From PNON01 sp964387025 (GTDB lineage Bacteria; Chloroflexota; Anaerolineae; Anaerolineales; Anaerolineaceae): 64,000 nt of DNA. The translations under genes and the position numbers were made by a program. This document shows positions 8,156 to 17,189 of the stretch, one piece after another; the first letter of the stretch is position 1; each line of letters opens with the position of its first letter. The DNA is taken from contig CAYLUZ010000006.1 of assembly GCA_964387025.1 (NCBI GenBank), positions 124,001 through 188,000 of the forward strand, given 5' to 3'. The notes beneath the pieces were generated by a model, which was given only the letters and a program-made list of their open reading frames with translations, was not told the DNA's origin and did no database searches.

Positions 8156-9502
8156 TTATTTCACTTCGCGATCTGCAATCTCCAGCGCCTCGTCGATAAT
8201 GGCATACCCGTCGGCTAATTCTTGCTTGCTTATGACTAAAGGAGGAATAATCAGGAGGGTATGCCAGTGTGTGTATGCGAATAATCCTTTTTCCAATAGA
8301 CGCTTTTTTAGTGTAACCATTACCTTGGAGGTCTCGTTAAAAGCTGAAAGTGGCTCTTTTGTCATTCGATTCTTGACCAATTCAATGATCCCAAAAAGCC
8401 CGATGTTACGTGTCTCGCCTATGGACGGGTGTCGGTCATAGAGCTCAGCATTCAAATCTTCCACCACTTCTCCCATTGCTTGCGAGTTTTCAATAAGGTG
8501 GTCTTCTCTTAATACCTGTATATTCGCAATCGCCGCGGCCAATGATATTGGATGTCCGTTGTAAGTTAAACCGCCCTCATAAACAACATCATCAAAGTGA
8601 TGCGCGATCTCCGGTTTCATTGCCACTGCACCCAAAGGAGCATATCCTGAAGTCAATCCCTTGGCCATCGTCATCAGGTCCGGGACAACCTTCCAATGAT
8701 CTACAGCAAACCAGGTGCCTGTCCGTCCAAAACCGCTCATCACTTCATCCGCTATCAATAGAATCCCGTACTTATCACAGAGGGTTCGAACACCCTGCAA
8801 ATAGCCATCCGGTGGGATGATGATCCCGTTTGTACCGGTCACGGGTTCCAACATTACTGCAGCGATCGTTTCCGGTCGTTCGAAAGTAATGATCTCTTCG
8901 AGGTGAGCTAGATATTCTTCACAAAAATCCGTTTCAGAAATATCCGGGATATTCTGATGAAAGGTGGAGCGATACCTGTATGGATCAAGGAAATGCACCA
9001 CCCCAGAAGCAACTCCCGGTTCCCAGGCTGCCCGTCGGGGGTCACCGGTGGCCGCAAGCGCTCCGAGGCTGGCACCGTGATACGATCGGTACCGTGAAAG
9101 TATCTTAAACCTGCCTGTGTATGCACGGGCGAGTTTGATGGCGTTTTCGTTCGCGTCCGCCCCGCCAAGCGTATAAAGGAAGTGGTCCAGATTACCGGGA
9201 GTGATTTCTGATAAAAGCTTACCGAGCATGGCTCGCGGCTTCGTGGCCATTCCTGGTCCTGCATATGGCAGTTCCTGTGCCTGGTCAACTATCGCCTGGA
9301 TCACCCTTTGGTTTCCATGACCGATATTGACACACATCGTCATCGAATTGAAATCCAGGTATTTTTTCCCGTTCACATCCCAAAAATAGACACCTTGGGC
9401 TTTTTTTACTGGTATGGGATTCACATGGCTTTGTGCAGACCATGTCCAAAAATTATGCTTTAGCGACAAGGGGAGAATTTCTGAATCTGTTAGTTCGATC
9501 AT
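8156..9502 (-). CDS. Class III PLP-dependent aminotransferase
   Basis: Protein of 448 residues of the acetylornithine/omega-amino-acid transaminase fold. D252 in ADEVMSGFGRTG contacts the pyridine nitrogen, and K281 in MAKGLTSGYAPLG should form the Schiff base. The N-terminal WDVNGKKYLDF segment is typical. Substrate cannot be read from sequence; taurine, beta-alanine and other omega-amino acids are used by close families. The start is preceded by AGAGGT. The intergenic region to the divergent lipoprotein gene (9503-9579) holds a minus-strand TATAAT at 9544-9549 that overlaps the plus-strand promoter. Confidence 0.88.
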   Translation of the reverse strand: MIELTDSEILPLSLKHNFWTWSAQSHVNPIPVKKAQGVYFWDVNGKKYLDFNSMTMCVNIGHGNQRVIQAIVDQAQELPYAGPGMATKPRAMLGKLLSEITPGNLDHFLYTLGGADANENAIKLARAYTGRFKILSRYRSYHGASLGALAATGDPRRAAWEPGVASGVVHFLDPYRYRSTFHQNIPDISETDFCEEYLAHLEEIITFERPETIAAVMLEPVTGTNGIIIPPDGYLQGVRTLCDKYGILLIADEVMSGFGRTGTWFAVDHWKVVPDLMTMAKGLTSGYAPLGAVAMKPEIAHHFDDVVYEGGLTYNGHPISLAAAIANIQVLREDHLIENSQAMGEVVEDLNAELYDRHPSIGETRNIGLFGIIELVKNRMTKEPLSAFNETSKVMVTLKKRLLEKGLFAYTHWHTLLIIPPLVISKQELADGYAIIDEALEIADREVK

Positions 9503-9519
9503 AGTACCTCTGTAACCGC

Positions 9520-9548
9520 TTGAAGGAATGGTTTCTATATACTATTAT
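9520..9548 (+). promoter_or_regulatory. Promoter of the Gmad2-type lipoprotein gene
   Basis: TTGAAG (9520-9525), a 17-base spacer, and TATTAT (9543-9548). The opposite strand of 9544-9549 reads TATAAT for the divergent aminotransferase, so the two -10 elements overlap and the promoters may exclude each other. Confidence 0.6.
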
Positions 9549-9579
9549 AAAGTATGCTGGTATTAGAAGAGGAGAATTA

Positions 9580-10497
9580 ATGTCTAATAGATCTCTCTCG
9601 AGTCGCAGACTATTCATAATTACCTTTGTGATCATTCTAGTGACAGTTGCTTGCAGCGTTGGTGCTGTGCCTGCCGTCCCAACCACGCCGCCCACCCCAA
9701 TCCCTATTCCTATTCTACCTACAGAAATATCCCTGCCAACAATCTCGCTGGACACTGAAGTGATCATACCGGAATTGCAATTTACCAAAATCCCTCCTGG
9801 AAGTATAGAGGACGAATCTATTTGGATTCAGTCGCCCGCACCCGGTGAGAAAATAAATGATGAAATATTCGTTCGAGGCATATCCAATCCAACTTTCGAA
9901 CAAAACCTGGGGATTCGTTTGGTTGGTGAAAATGGAAGTGAGCTCTTCCGAGGAAATACCATCATCCAGGCAGAAGCTGGAGCTCGGGGTGAGTTTTCAG
10001 AGACAATTGATATTTCTGGCACTCCAATCCAACCTGCTATCCTCCAGGTATTTTCAGTCAGCCCAAAAGATGGCAGCCTGATTCATTTATCCTCAGTCGT
10101 TGTTCAGATAAACTCAGGAATTAGGTCAAGCGCCAGTACAAATTCAACCAGGGAACGAATTTATATTTCAAGCGTTACCAAACCATCGTCAAGTGCTAAT
10201 CATTCCGTCTTCATAACCGGGAAAGCCTGGGGATCTTTTGAAAATACCCTCAATTACGCTGTGTGTGGGGAAAGCTCAGGTAATTCTCCCGATTTTATTT
10301 GCGGCTCCATGGAAAATAGGCTGATTGAAGGTGTTCTTATTACAGATGCTGTTGAAATGGGATTACCTGGTGACTACGAAATATCGCTTACAAATACTAA
10401 TACATTTCCACCGTCAGCAACTATTGTCGTTTATTCAGACTCACCGATGAATGGCGCTATTGATCATGCAGCCAGCCACAACGTATTCCAACAATAA
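9580..10497 (+). CDS. Lipoprotein with Gmad2 immunoglobulin-like domain
   Basis: About 305 residues. The start follows GGAG by 5 bases; an upstream in-frame ATG at 9520 lies within the promoter and is rejected. The signal sequence ends in VTVAC, a lipobox, so the protein should be lipid-anchored outside the membrane. A Pro-rich linker is followed by a domain around 85-170 starting IWIQSPAPGEKI and ending near VVVQI, matching the Gmad2 domain of sporulation and germination proteins. The C-terminal third is a second unassigned beta domain with three Cys. Function unknown. Its stop overlaps the next start by one base. Confidence 0.75.
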   Translation: MSNRSLSSRRLFIITFVIILVTVACSVGAVPAVPTTPPTPIPIPILPTEISLPTISLDTEVIIPELQFTKIPPGSIEDESIWIQSPAPGEKINDEIFVRGISNPTFEQNLGIRLVGENGSELFRGNTIIQAEAGARGEFSETIDISGTPIQPAILQVFSVSPKDGSLIHLSSVVVQINSGIRSSASTNSTRERIYISSVTKPSSSANHSVFITGKAWGSFENTLNYAVCGESSGNSPDFICGSMENRLIEGVLITDAVEMGLPGDYEISLTNTNTFPPSATIVVYSDSPMNGAIDHAASHNVFQQ

Positions 10498-10874
10498 TGA
10501 CACAAAAACCAGAATTACCGGATGCATTTCTTCATGGCCTGGATTTATTAAATCGAGGGGATTATTTTGAAGCGCACGAAGCCATCGAAACAGCATGGCG
10601 CGCTGAACTGGGAGGCATACGTCAGCTTTACCAGGGGATTTTGCAGGTGGCTTTGGTTTATCACCATATCATTCATGATAATAATTACGGAGCCAGAAAA
10701 GTGATTCGCCGGGCAATCTCCAATTTGACTCCTTTTATGGATACAGTATTATTTAATATCCCGGAAATCATAAACAACCTGGAAACGATTGATTCCAGGC
10801 TGCTTATGATTGAAATAAATAAAGCTGAGATGATAAATCCAGTATTATTAATGCCTATCAAACTTCGTCAATAA
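10497..10874 (+). CDS. DUF309 family protein
   Basis: Small soluble protein of 125 residues. The segments LNRGDYFEAHEAIETAW and YQGILQVALVYHH are the conserved core of the DUF309 helical family, whose biochemical role is unknown. The Glu, His and Trp residues in FEAHEAIETAW are the family's signature. It is translationally coupled to the lipoprotein gene (TAATG overlap), and its 3' end overlaps the convergent cyclase gene by 17 bases. Confidence 0.85.
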   Translation: MTQKPELPDAFLHGLDLLNRGDYFEAHEAIETAWRAELGGIRQLYQGILQVALVYHHIIHDNNYGARKVIRRAISNLTPFMDTVLFNIPEIINNLETIDSRLLMIEINKAEMINPVLLMPIKLRQ

Positions 10875-11496
10875 GAACGGCACGGGCAGGTGCGCCATCA
10901 GATCCTGCCAGTTTAAGCGGCAGACAGATCAGTGAATAATATCCTGTAGATACAGCATGCAAGTCCAAGCCCTCAATAATTACCATACCTGCTTTTAGCA
11001 ATGCTTCATGTGTTGGCCGGCTTTGTTTATACGGTGCAATGGAGAGGTAATCGATCCCAACCAGGTGGATCCCTTTAGCAACTAATAATTTTGCCCCATC
11101 TTCAGCCAACCCCACAAAACCTGTATTGAACTCAGAATCTCCTCTTTCCCAGATGCTTGAGTTGCTGGTTTTCATCAGTAATCGAGTCGTACCAGAAGGT
11201 ATATGGATGGATTCTAAAACTTCAGCAGTGATATTTCCCGAATCACCTGGTATTTCCACCACAAAACATGGACCGATTAATTCAGGCAACGATATCCGGT
11301 CTACACCAGTCCCCCCCTGAAGGAAATGCACAGGCGCATCAATGTGAGTCCCAGTGTGTACTTGCATATCCAGATGGGAAACATTCGAATTTGCTCCATC
11401 CTCGATCTTTCGTACCCGGTCAAGGCTGACCCTGGGATCTCCCGGCCAGACAGGTAGTTTGTCAGATAACGTTAGTGATACATCTATGATTCGCAT
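10858..11496 (-). CDS. Cyclase family protein (kynurenine formamidase-like)
   Basis: About 212 residues starting MRIIDVSLTLSDKLPVWPGD. The start at 11496 has GGAGG four bases upstream; an earlier in-frame ATG at 11607 would overlap the divergent promoter region. The metal-binding HTGTHIDAPVHF motif defines the cyclase/KynB superfamily of Zn- or Mn-dependent amidohydrolases. Substrate is uncertain, since the family includes arylformamidases and isatin hydrolases and no tryptophan-degradation genes are near. A minus-strand TATAAT lies at 11525-11530. Confidence 0.85.
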   Translation of the reverse strand: MRIIDVSLTLSDKLPVWPGDPRVSLDRVRKIEDGANSNVSHLDMQVHTGTHIDAPVHFLQGGTGVDRISLPELIGPCFVVEIPGDSGNITAEVLESIHIPSGTTRLLMKTSNSSIWERGDSEFNTGFVGLAEDGAKLLVAKGIHLVGIDYLSIAPYKQSRPTHEALLKAGMVIIEGLDLHAVSTGYYSLICLPLKLAGSDGAPARAVLIDEV

Positions 11497-11524
11497 ACTT
11501 CCTCCACAGCTTTGGTTTAAAATA

Positions 11525-11530
11525 ATTATA
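11525..11530 (-). promoter_or_regulatory. -10 box of the cyclase gene
   Basis: Minus-strand TATAAT, 28 bases before the cyclase ATG at 11496. A TTGGGC-like -35 lies about 19 bases further upstream. It is divergent from a plus-strand TATAAT at 11584-11589 that probably serves the thiolase gene. Confidence 0.5.
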
Positions 11531-11624
11531 CCTATATCAACTAACTCCTGCCCAACCTGATAGATACTGACAGGGATGCTGGCTATAATTAGGCTTGATA
11601 GACACATCCATTCATGAGGTCATT

Positions 11625-12779
11625 ATGAGAGAAGTTGCAATTATCGGGATAGGACAAACAAAAGTTGATGAACACTGGGATAAATCCTTAAAGGAATTGG
11701 CTGGAGAAGCTGTCATTGATGCCATGCGGGACGCTAATCGCGATTACGCAGATGCAGTTTACATTGGAAATATGATGTCAGGCTCCGCCAATCACCAACA
11801 ACATCTGGGAGCTTTGATCGCAGATTGGGTTGGCCTCAGATACACCGAAGCTATCAAAGTGGAATCAGCTTGCAGTTCTGCGGCCTCCGCCTTTCGGGCA
11901 GGATTGATGGCTGTTGCTTCAGGGCAACTGAATTGTGTCGTTGTGGCAGCGGTCGAAAAGATGACTGATTCAACTATGGCAGAGATCACCACTGAGCTGG
12001 CTACCGCTGCTGACGCAGATTATGAAGCCGGAATGGGCTTATCATTTGTTGCCCTTAATGCGCTGATAATGAAACGGTACATGCATGAATATGGCTGGAA
12101 AAAGGAAGATTTTGCTCCTTTTCCGATTAACGCTCATGCTAATGCGGTGCACAATCCCAATGCCCGCTTTCAGGAAGCTATCACCCTGGAAACCTACTTG
12201 AAAGCTGGGATGATCTGTCCACCCATCAATTTGCTTGACGCATCCCCGGTTGGCGATGGTGCTGCTGCGGCAGTACTCGTTCCACTTGATTCTGTCATCC
12301 GGAATGACCGGCCTTTGGTCAAAGTAGTTGGGTCAGGAGGAGCGACAGATACCATCGGCATTCACCATCGCCGAGAACCTTTGTTCTTGAAAGCAGCGGA
12401 AATTTCATCCAAACAGGCTTACCAACAATCCGGATTGACTCCAAAAGATATCGACTTTTTCGAACTTCATGATGCTTTTTCGATTATGGCTGCCCTGTCG
12501 CTTGAGGCATCTGGCTTCGCCGAAAGAGGCCAGGGTCCCCGAATGGCCAATAACGGCGATATTTTCCCTGATGGAAAACTCCCGGTTTCCACCCGTGGAG
12601 GGTTAAAAGCCCGCGGACATCCCGTTGGAGCAACCGGTCTCTACCAGATTACGGAAGTTGTCCAGCAATTGCGCGGTGAAGCCGGAGGCAACCAGCTAGA
12701 TGGTGTCAGGACAGGTATGGCACAAAATATCGGTGGAAGCGGATCAAATATCGTAACCCATATCCTTCAGCGTGTTTAG
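11625..12779 (+). CDS. Thiolase-family acyl-CoA acetyltransferase
   Basis: About 384 residues starting MREVAIIGIGQTKVDE; the start has a GAGGT site 4 bases upstream and replaces an in-frame ATG at 11595. The nucleophilic Cys is C83 in ESACSSAASAF. The later catalytic motifs are LHDAFSI and GGLKARGHPVGATG, and the end has NIGGSGSN. This is the SCP2/archaeal-like thiolase branch, which often pairs with a DUF35 OB-fold protein; none is visible here. It may condense acetyl-CoA for mevalonate synthesis or act in beta-oxidation; the sequence does not decide. A TATAAT at 11584-11589 probably drives it. Confidence 0.87.
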   Translation: MREVAIIGIGQTKVDEHWDKSLKELAGEAVIDAMRDANRDYADAVYIGNMMSGSANHQQHLGALIADWVGLRYTEAIKVESACSSAASAFRAGLMAVASGQLNCVVVAAVEKMTDSTMAEITTELATAADADYEAGMGLSFVALNALIMKRYMHEYGWKKEDFAPFPINAHANAVHNPNARFQEAITLETYLKAGMICPPINLLDASPVGDGAAAAVLVPLDSVIRNDRPLVKVVGSGGATDTIGIHHRREPLFLKAAEISSKQAYQQSGLTPKDIDFFELHDAFSIMAALSLEASGFAERGQGPRMANNGDIFPDGKLPVSTRGGLKARGHPVGATGLYQITEVVQQLRGEAGGNQLDGVRTGMAQNIGGSGSNIVTHILQRV

Positions 12780-12798
12780 AATAATTTTCGCAATTTCG

Positions 12799-12832
12799 TA
12801 CCAGGCTGGATATAATGATATTCAGCCTGGTA
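12799..12832. promoter_or_regulatory. Long inverted repeat enclosing a -10 box upstream of the AlkZ-related gene
   Basis: TACCAGGCTG (12799-12808) and CAGCCTGGTA (12823-12832) pair perfectly. The pairing continues inward with five more pairs (one G-T) to a 4-base loop. The centre contains TATAAT (12811-12816). No T-tract follows, so an operator or a 5' hairpin is likelier than a terminator. Confidence 0.6.
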
Positions 12833-12838
12833 TATATT

Positions 12839-13705
12839 ATGACTGAAAACTCAATACCACTTGAGAAACTAAAAAAATATAGACAGAAAATATATAGGTC
12901 TTCAGTCGAAGATCGAATACATTCGCTTGATGCTGCGGTTGGATTTATCAACCAACGTGGTCTGATTGCTTTTTGGCCATTAAATGGGATTCCAATGCCC
13001 AGTCTTTGGGCAGCCGCAGCAGGTGACCGCCCCGTCCCCGATGAACATGACGACCCCGGTCACATCACCTGGGGTTGGAAAGATGAACTTCTCAGTCGGA
13101 AAAAATGCTTTTACGCACGAATTCTTTGTAAACGGAATTTTTTCGTCAGCTTGGACCTGCTCCCGAATCTTTATGCCTTGACCAGGAATACCGGCGACCC
13201 TTCAGAGGATCACAAGATCCTATATGATTCCGGTGAACTATCTCACGCGGCTTTCGTGATCTATGAAACAATACTGAATTCAGGTCCGATGGATACGATC
13301 ACTCTGAAACGGGCTGCTCATCTGACCGGGAAAGAGGGAGATCGGCAATTCAACCAGGCAATCGATTCTCTCCAGAATGATATCAAGATTTTTCCTGTTG
13401 GTATCTCCCGTTCAGGCGGTTGGCATTATTCTTTCATCTACGATCTTGTTCCACGGCAATATCCAGATCTTATTGAACGAACCCGGTTCGTATCTGAGCA
13501 GAATGCACAAAAAACATTGATCCTCAATTACCTTAATTCTGTTGGTGCTGCAGGCGAAAACGAAATTGGAAAACTCTTCAGGTGGGAGTTGAATATCACT
13601 CACTCAGCGTTGGATGAGTTGATCGCTTCCCAACAGGTCAAACAAATCATGATTGTCGATAAAACCTTTACGATTCCTTGTTACGCAATCCCCGATATGA
13701 TTTAG
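12839..13705 (+). CDS. AlkZ-related winged-helix protein
   Basis: About 288 residues, soluble. From residue 18 on it reads VEDRIHSLDAAVGFINQRG, then GDRPVPDEHDDPGHITWGW, a pattern I recognise from AlkZ-related proteins, a branch near the HTH_42 (YcaQ/AlkZ) DNA glycosylases that unhook interstrand cross-links. I do not see the family's catalytic QxD pair clearly, so glycosylase activity is uncertain. The start at 12839 is chosen because the ATG at 12815 sits in the loop of the inverted repeat and inside the -10 region. The GH13 gene follows 31 bases later. Confidence 0.65.
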   Translation: MTENSIPLEKLKKYRQKIYRSSVEDRIHSLDAAVGFINQRGLIAFWPLNGIPMPSLWAAAAGDRPVPDEHDDPGHITWGWKDELLSRKKCFYARILCKRNFFVSLDLLPNLYALTRNTGDPSEDHKILYDSGELSHAAFVIYETILNSGPMDTITLKRAAHLTGKEGDRQFNQAIDSLQNDIKIFPVGISRSGGWHYSFIYDLVPRQYPDLIERTRFVSEQNAQKTLILNYLNSVGAAGENEIGKLFRWELNITHSALDELIASQQVKQIMIVDKTFTIPCYAIPDMI

Positions 13706-13736
13706 AATAGATGTATATACAATAAAGAGGTGGTTC

Positions 13737-16700
13737 ATGGAATTTCACATCAGTCGGAAATCACGGGATAAGTATCAATTTAGCGATACCCTCTTTTCTA
13801 TTGACGGCAATGTGATTTTTTCCAACACCCGCTCAATTCGGGAGTTCACGAGTCTGATGAACAACCGTATTGACCTATCAGTATTCCCCGAAAAAGCTGT
13901 TCATGCGAGTCAGATCAATGCAATGGGGTTGATTGATGAGATCCTGCACTATATCTTTCACCTTTATCGTACTCAGATCAATCCCGATACCCTGAATGAG
14001 CTATATGAAAAATTAGAAAAAGAACTGACTCCAGAAACTTTGACTGCTGTATTAACTCGGTTTTGTGACGAATTTCCTCCTAATGAAGTATATAAAGGTC
14101 AGGTTCCAATCGAAATATATTTAGCGGGAAAAACTGCTGACCGTGATAACCGCCACATCGTGTTGGAAGAGATATTGATGTTATGGCTGACCAATATAAA
14201 TCCAGCATACATGCAGTATTCCGAATTATTCGATGATACGGAACTCGCTCATTCCAGTTCGTATTCCTCATTGATCCAGGTATCTAGAGCGTTCTTCAAG
14301 GAACAGCCTCTTTTCGGACCCGGAACAACTGACTTGCTATCCATGCTTAATAAACCGGTCGAAGCAGCCCCTTACTCCCTCACCGGTCAATTAGAGTACA
14401 TCCGTACCAATTGGGCATCATTGTTAGGATCACTACTTTCCAGGCTCCTCTCTGCTCTTGATTTTATTAATGAAGAAACAAAAGCCATATTTGCGGGACC
14501 TGGACCGGCACAGATCCCCGATTATAAGACCATTGGCCAGTTGGTTGACCTTGAGTATGAAAGATTTTCACAGGACAAAGATTGGATGCCAAAGCTGGTT
14601 TTAATGGCAAAAAATTCTTATGTATGGTTGGACCAACTTTCCAAAAAATATAATCGTTCCATCACAAAACTGAACGAAATTCCTAATGAAGAATTGGATT
14701 TTCTCGCGCAGGCTGGTTTCACAGGTTTATGGCTGATAGGTCTATGGCAGCGCAGCAAGGCTTCTGAACAGATCAAGCGACTTTGCGGCAACCCGGAAGC
14801 TGTTGCATCAGCTTACTCAATTCAATCCTATCGGATCGCAGATGACCTTGGTGGAGAAGGTGCATTTCAAAATCTTCATGACCGCGCATGGAATCGTGGA
14901 ATTCGCATGGCCAGTGATATGGTTCCCAACCATATGGGTATCGATTCTGACTGGGTTTTGCAGCATCCCGATTATTTCTTGTCACTGGACTATTGCCCTT
15001 TCCCGTCTTACTCATTCAATGGCCAAAATTTATCCCCTGACCCCGGGATTGGCATTCAAATCGAAGATCACTACTTCACACGGACCGATGCGAGTGTAGT
15101 ATTTAGGCGAACAGACTATTCTTCCGGTTCTGAGAAGTACTTATATCATGGCAATGATGGTACTGTCATGCCGTGGAATGATACAGCTCAACTCAATTAT
15201 TTGAATCCTGAAGTAAGAGAAGCTATCATCCAGGTAATCCTTGATGTGGCCAGAAGAACACCCATTATTCGATTTGATGCTGCCATGACTCTGGCGAAAA
15301 AGCATATCCAGCGTCTCTGGTTCCCTGAACCGGGTTCAGGTGGGGCAATTCCCACCCGATCAGACCATGGACTATCTAAAGCTGATTTTGACCGGCTTCT
15401 TCCGGAAGAATTCTGGCGTGAAGTCGTTGACCGGGTAGCCAATGAGGTTCCAGATACCTTATTACTGGCTGAAGCATTCTGGCTAATGGAAGGTTATTTC
15501 GTACGAACATTGGGCATGCATCGGGTATATAACAGCGCTTTCATGCATATGCTGCGTAATGAGGATAATGCGAATTTCAAGACTTTGATAAAGAACACAC
15601 TTGAATTTGACCCGGATATTTTGAAACGCTATGTCAATTTTATGAACAATCCGGATGAAAAAACAGCAGTTGACCAATTTGGCAGCGGGGATAAATACTT
15701 CGGTGTTTGTACTGTTTTAGCCACGTTACCGGGATTGCCCATGTTTGGACATGGTCAGTTGGAGGGATTTTCTGAAAAATATGGGATGGAATATCGCCGC
15801 GCCTACCTGGATGAAAAAGTGGACGAAGCATTACTGAACCATCATTACAAAGTAATATTCCCGCTTCTCAGAAAAAGAGAACGATATTCTGGAGCATTTA
15901 ATTTTAGGCTCTATGATTTTTTCAGAACTGATGGATCAGTTGATGAGGACGTATTTGCATATTCCAATAAGGGCTGGTCTGAAAAGTCCCTTGTCCTTTA
16001 TCATAATAAATTTTCAGATACTCAAGGCTGGATAAAAATTGCCTCACCTACCCTGATTAAGAAAGATGGAAATAACCAGATGGTGGTTGATACCTTATCC
16101 TCCGTTTTGGAATTAACAAACCGTTCTGATCATTTCCTTATCTTTAAGGAACTTAACTCGGGATTAATGTTCATCCGGGATTCAGCCAAGTTGATCCAAG
16201 AAGGTTTATTCTTTGATTTGCATGCATATGATTACCGGGTTTTTGGCGAATTTCATGAAGTCCATGAAGAAACAGGTACTCATTTTCGTGAGATTCATGA
16301 TCATTTAGCTGGTCGCGGTGTCCTGGATCTCTACCAGGAGATCCATCGTCTCCACGTTCGTCCAGTTATCGCTGCCCTTCAAAATATGATGGATCAAAAT
16401 ATTCTTGCAGACTTGCAGAGTTTACTGATTGATTTTACTAATGTCTCGCTACGAGGCTTCATTGAGAGTGTGAAAGATCGATCTGCAAATCTATACGATG
16501 CATTTCGAAATTATGATCCTAATGTTTCTTCTTTGGAAAGTTTCCAATCGGATCTGGAGCAGCAAATTAAATACATCTGTTCAATATTCCTTCAATATAA
16601 ATTGGGATATGGAATTCAAAAAACCATAACAGGGGAAATTTTCAACCAATCAATGGTTGGACTTTGGAATTTGGATAGTTTACCTGCGTTATGGTTATGG

Positions 16701-17189
16701 ATAGTTATTAATTCACTTGGAAAGAGTTTACCTGTTTCTGAATTACAACCGATGCAAAAGTTATATAGGGAGTTGTTCCTAGATGAATTCTTTGGGTCAA
16801 TTACCGAAACTAAACAGAATAGCGACAGGTTGAACAATAAAATACACATAATGATGCAGCAAGGCCCATCCCTGGAAATATTATCAGGAACTCCGGGTCA
16901 ATATTTTAAGACCATCCTCCAAAATCCTTCTATCCACCCAGTCCTGGGTATCAACAAATCCAATAATGTTATCTGGTTCAATCAGGAACTAATGGAAGAA
17001 TGGATAACCATCCAGGCATTTTTGCATACATATTGGATCAATAACAATTCCGATTGGGATGACAATAGAAAGCTTGAAGAAACTATCAGGGCATCAGAGA
17101 TTCTGGAAAAAATCAAACTGAAAATTCCGGAAAGCGATTTCAAAGTAGAAAAGCTTATCTCGTTGGTCGATGATGACTATTTGTTATAA
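13737..17189 (+). CDS. Large GH13-family alpha-amylase-like glycoside hydrolase
   Basis: Protein of 1150 residues with no signal peptide. The catalytic barrel occupies roughly 290-720. Region I is SDMVPNHMG. Region II is IIRFDAAM with nucleophile D514. Region III is LLLAEAFW with acid/base E579. Region IV is MNNPDEKTA with D640, where most GH13 enzymes have NHD. The N-terminal 280 residues and C-terminal 400 residues have no clear domain match and look helical. It probably acts on cytoplasmic alpha-glucan or maltodextrin. GAGGTGG lies just before the ATG. It converges on a GH57 enzyme with a 13-base overlap, which suggests joint glucan metabolism. Confidence 0.85.
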   Translation: MEFHISRKSRDKYQFSDTLFSIDGNVIFSNTRSIREFTSLMNNRIDLSVFPEKAVHASQINAMGLIDEILHYIFHLYRTQINPDTLNELYEKLEKELTPETLTAVLTRFCDEFPPNEVYKGQVPIEIYLAGKTADRDNRHIVLEEILMLWLTNINPAYMQYSELFDDTELAHSSSYSSLIQVSRAFFKEQPLFGPGTTDLLSMLNKPVEAAPYSLTGQLEYIRTNWASLLGSLLSRLLSALDFINEETKAIFAGPGPAQIPDYKTIGQLVDLEYERFSQDKDWMPKLVLMAKNSYVWLDQLSKKYNRSITKLNEIPNEELDFLAQAGFTGLWLIGLWQRSKASEQIKRLCGNPEAVASAYSIQSYRIADDLGGEGAFQNLHDRAWNRGIRMASDMVPNHMGIDSDWVLQHPDYFLSLDYCPFPSYSFNGQNLSPDPGIGIQIEDHYFTRTDASVVFRRTDYSSGSEKYLYHGNDGTVMPWNDTAQLNYLNPEVREAIIQVILDVARRTPIIRFDAAMTLAKKHIQRLWFPEPGSGGAIPTRSDHGLSKADFDRLLPEEFWREVVDRVANEVPDTLLLAEAFWLMEGYFVRTLGMHRVYNSAFMHMLRNEDNANFKTLIKNTLEFDPDILKRYVNFMNNPDEKTAVDQFGSGDKYFGVCTVLATLPGLPMFGHGQLEGFSEKYGMEYRRAYLDEKVDEALLNHHYKVIFPLLRKRERYSGAFNFRLYDFFRTDGSVDEDVFAYSNKGWSEKSLVLYHNKFSDTQGWIKIASPTLIKKDGNNQMVVDTLSSVLELTNRSDHFLIFKELNSGLMFIRDSAKLIQEGLFFDLHAYDYRVFGEFHEVHEETGTHFREIHDHLAGRGVLDLYQEIHRLHVRPVIAALQNMMDQNILADLQSLLIDFTNVSLRGFIESVKDRSANLYDAFRNYDPNVSSLESFQSDLEQQIKYICSIFLQYKLGYGIQKTITGEIFNQSMVGLWNLDSLPALWLWIVINSLGKSLPVSELQPMQKLYRELFLDEFFGSITETKQNSDRLNNKIHIMMQQGPSLEILSGTPGQYFKTILQNPSIHPVLGINKSNNVIWFNQELMEEWITIQAFLHTYWINNNSDWDDNRKLEETIRASEILEKIKLKIPESDFKVEKLISLVDDDYLL

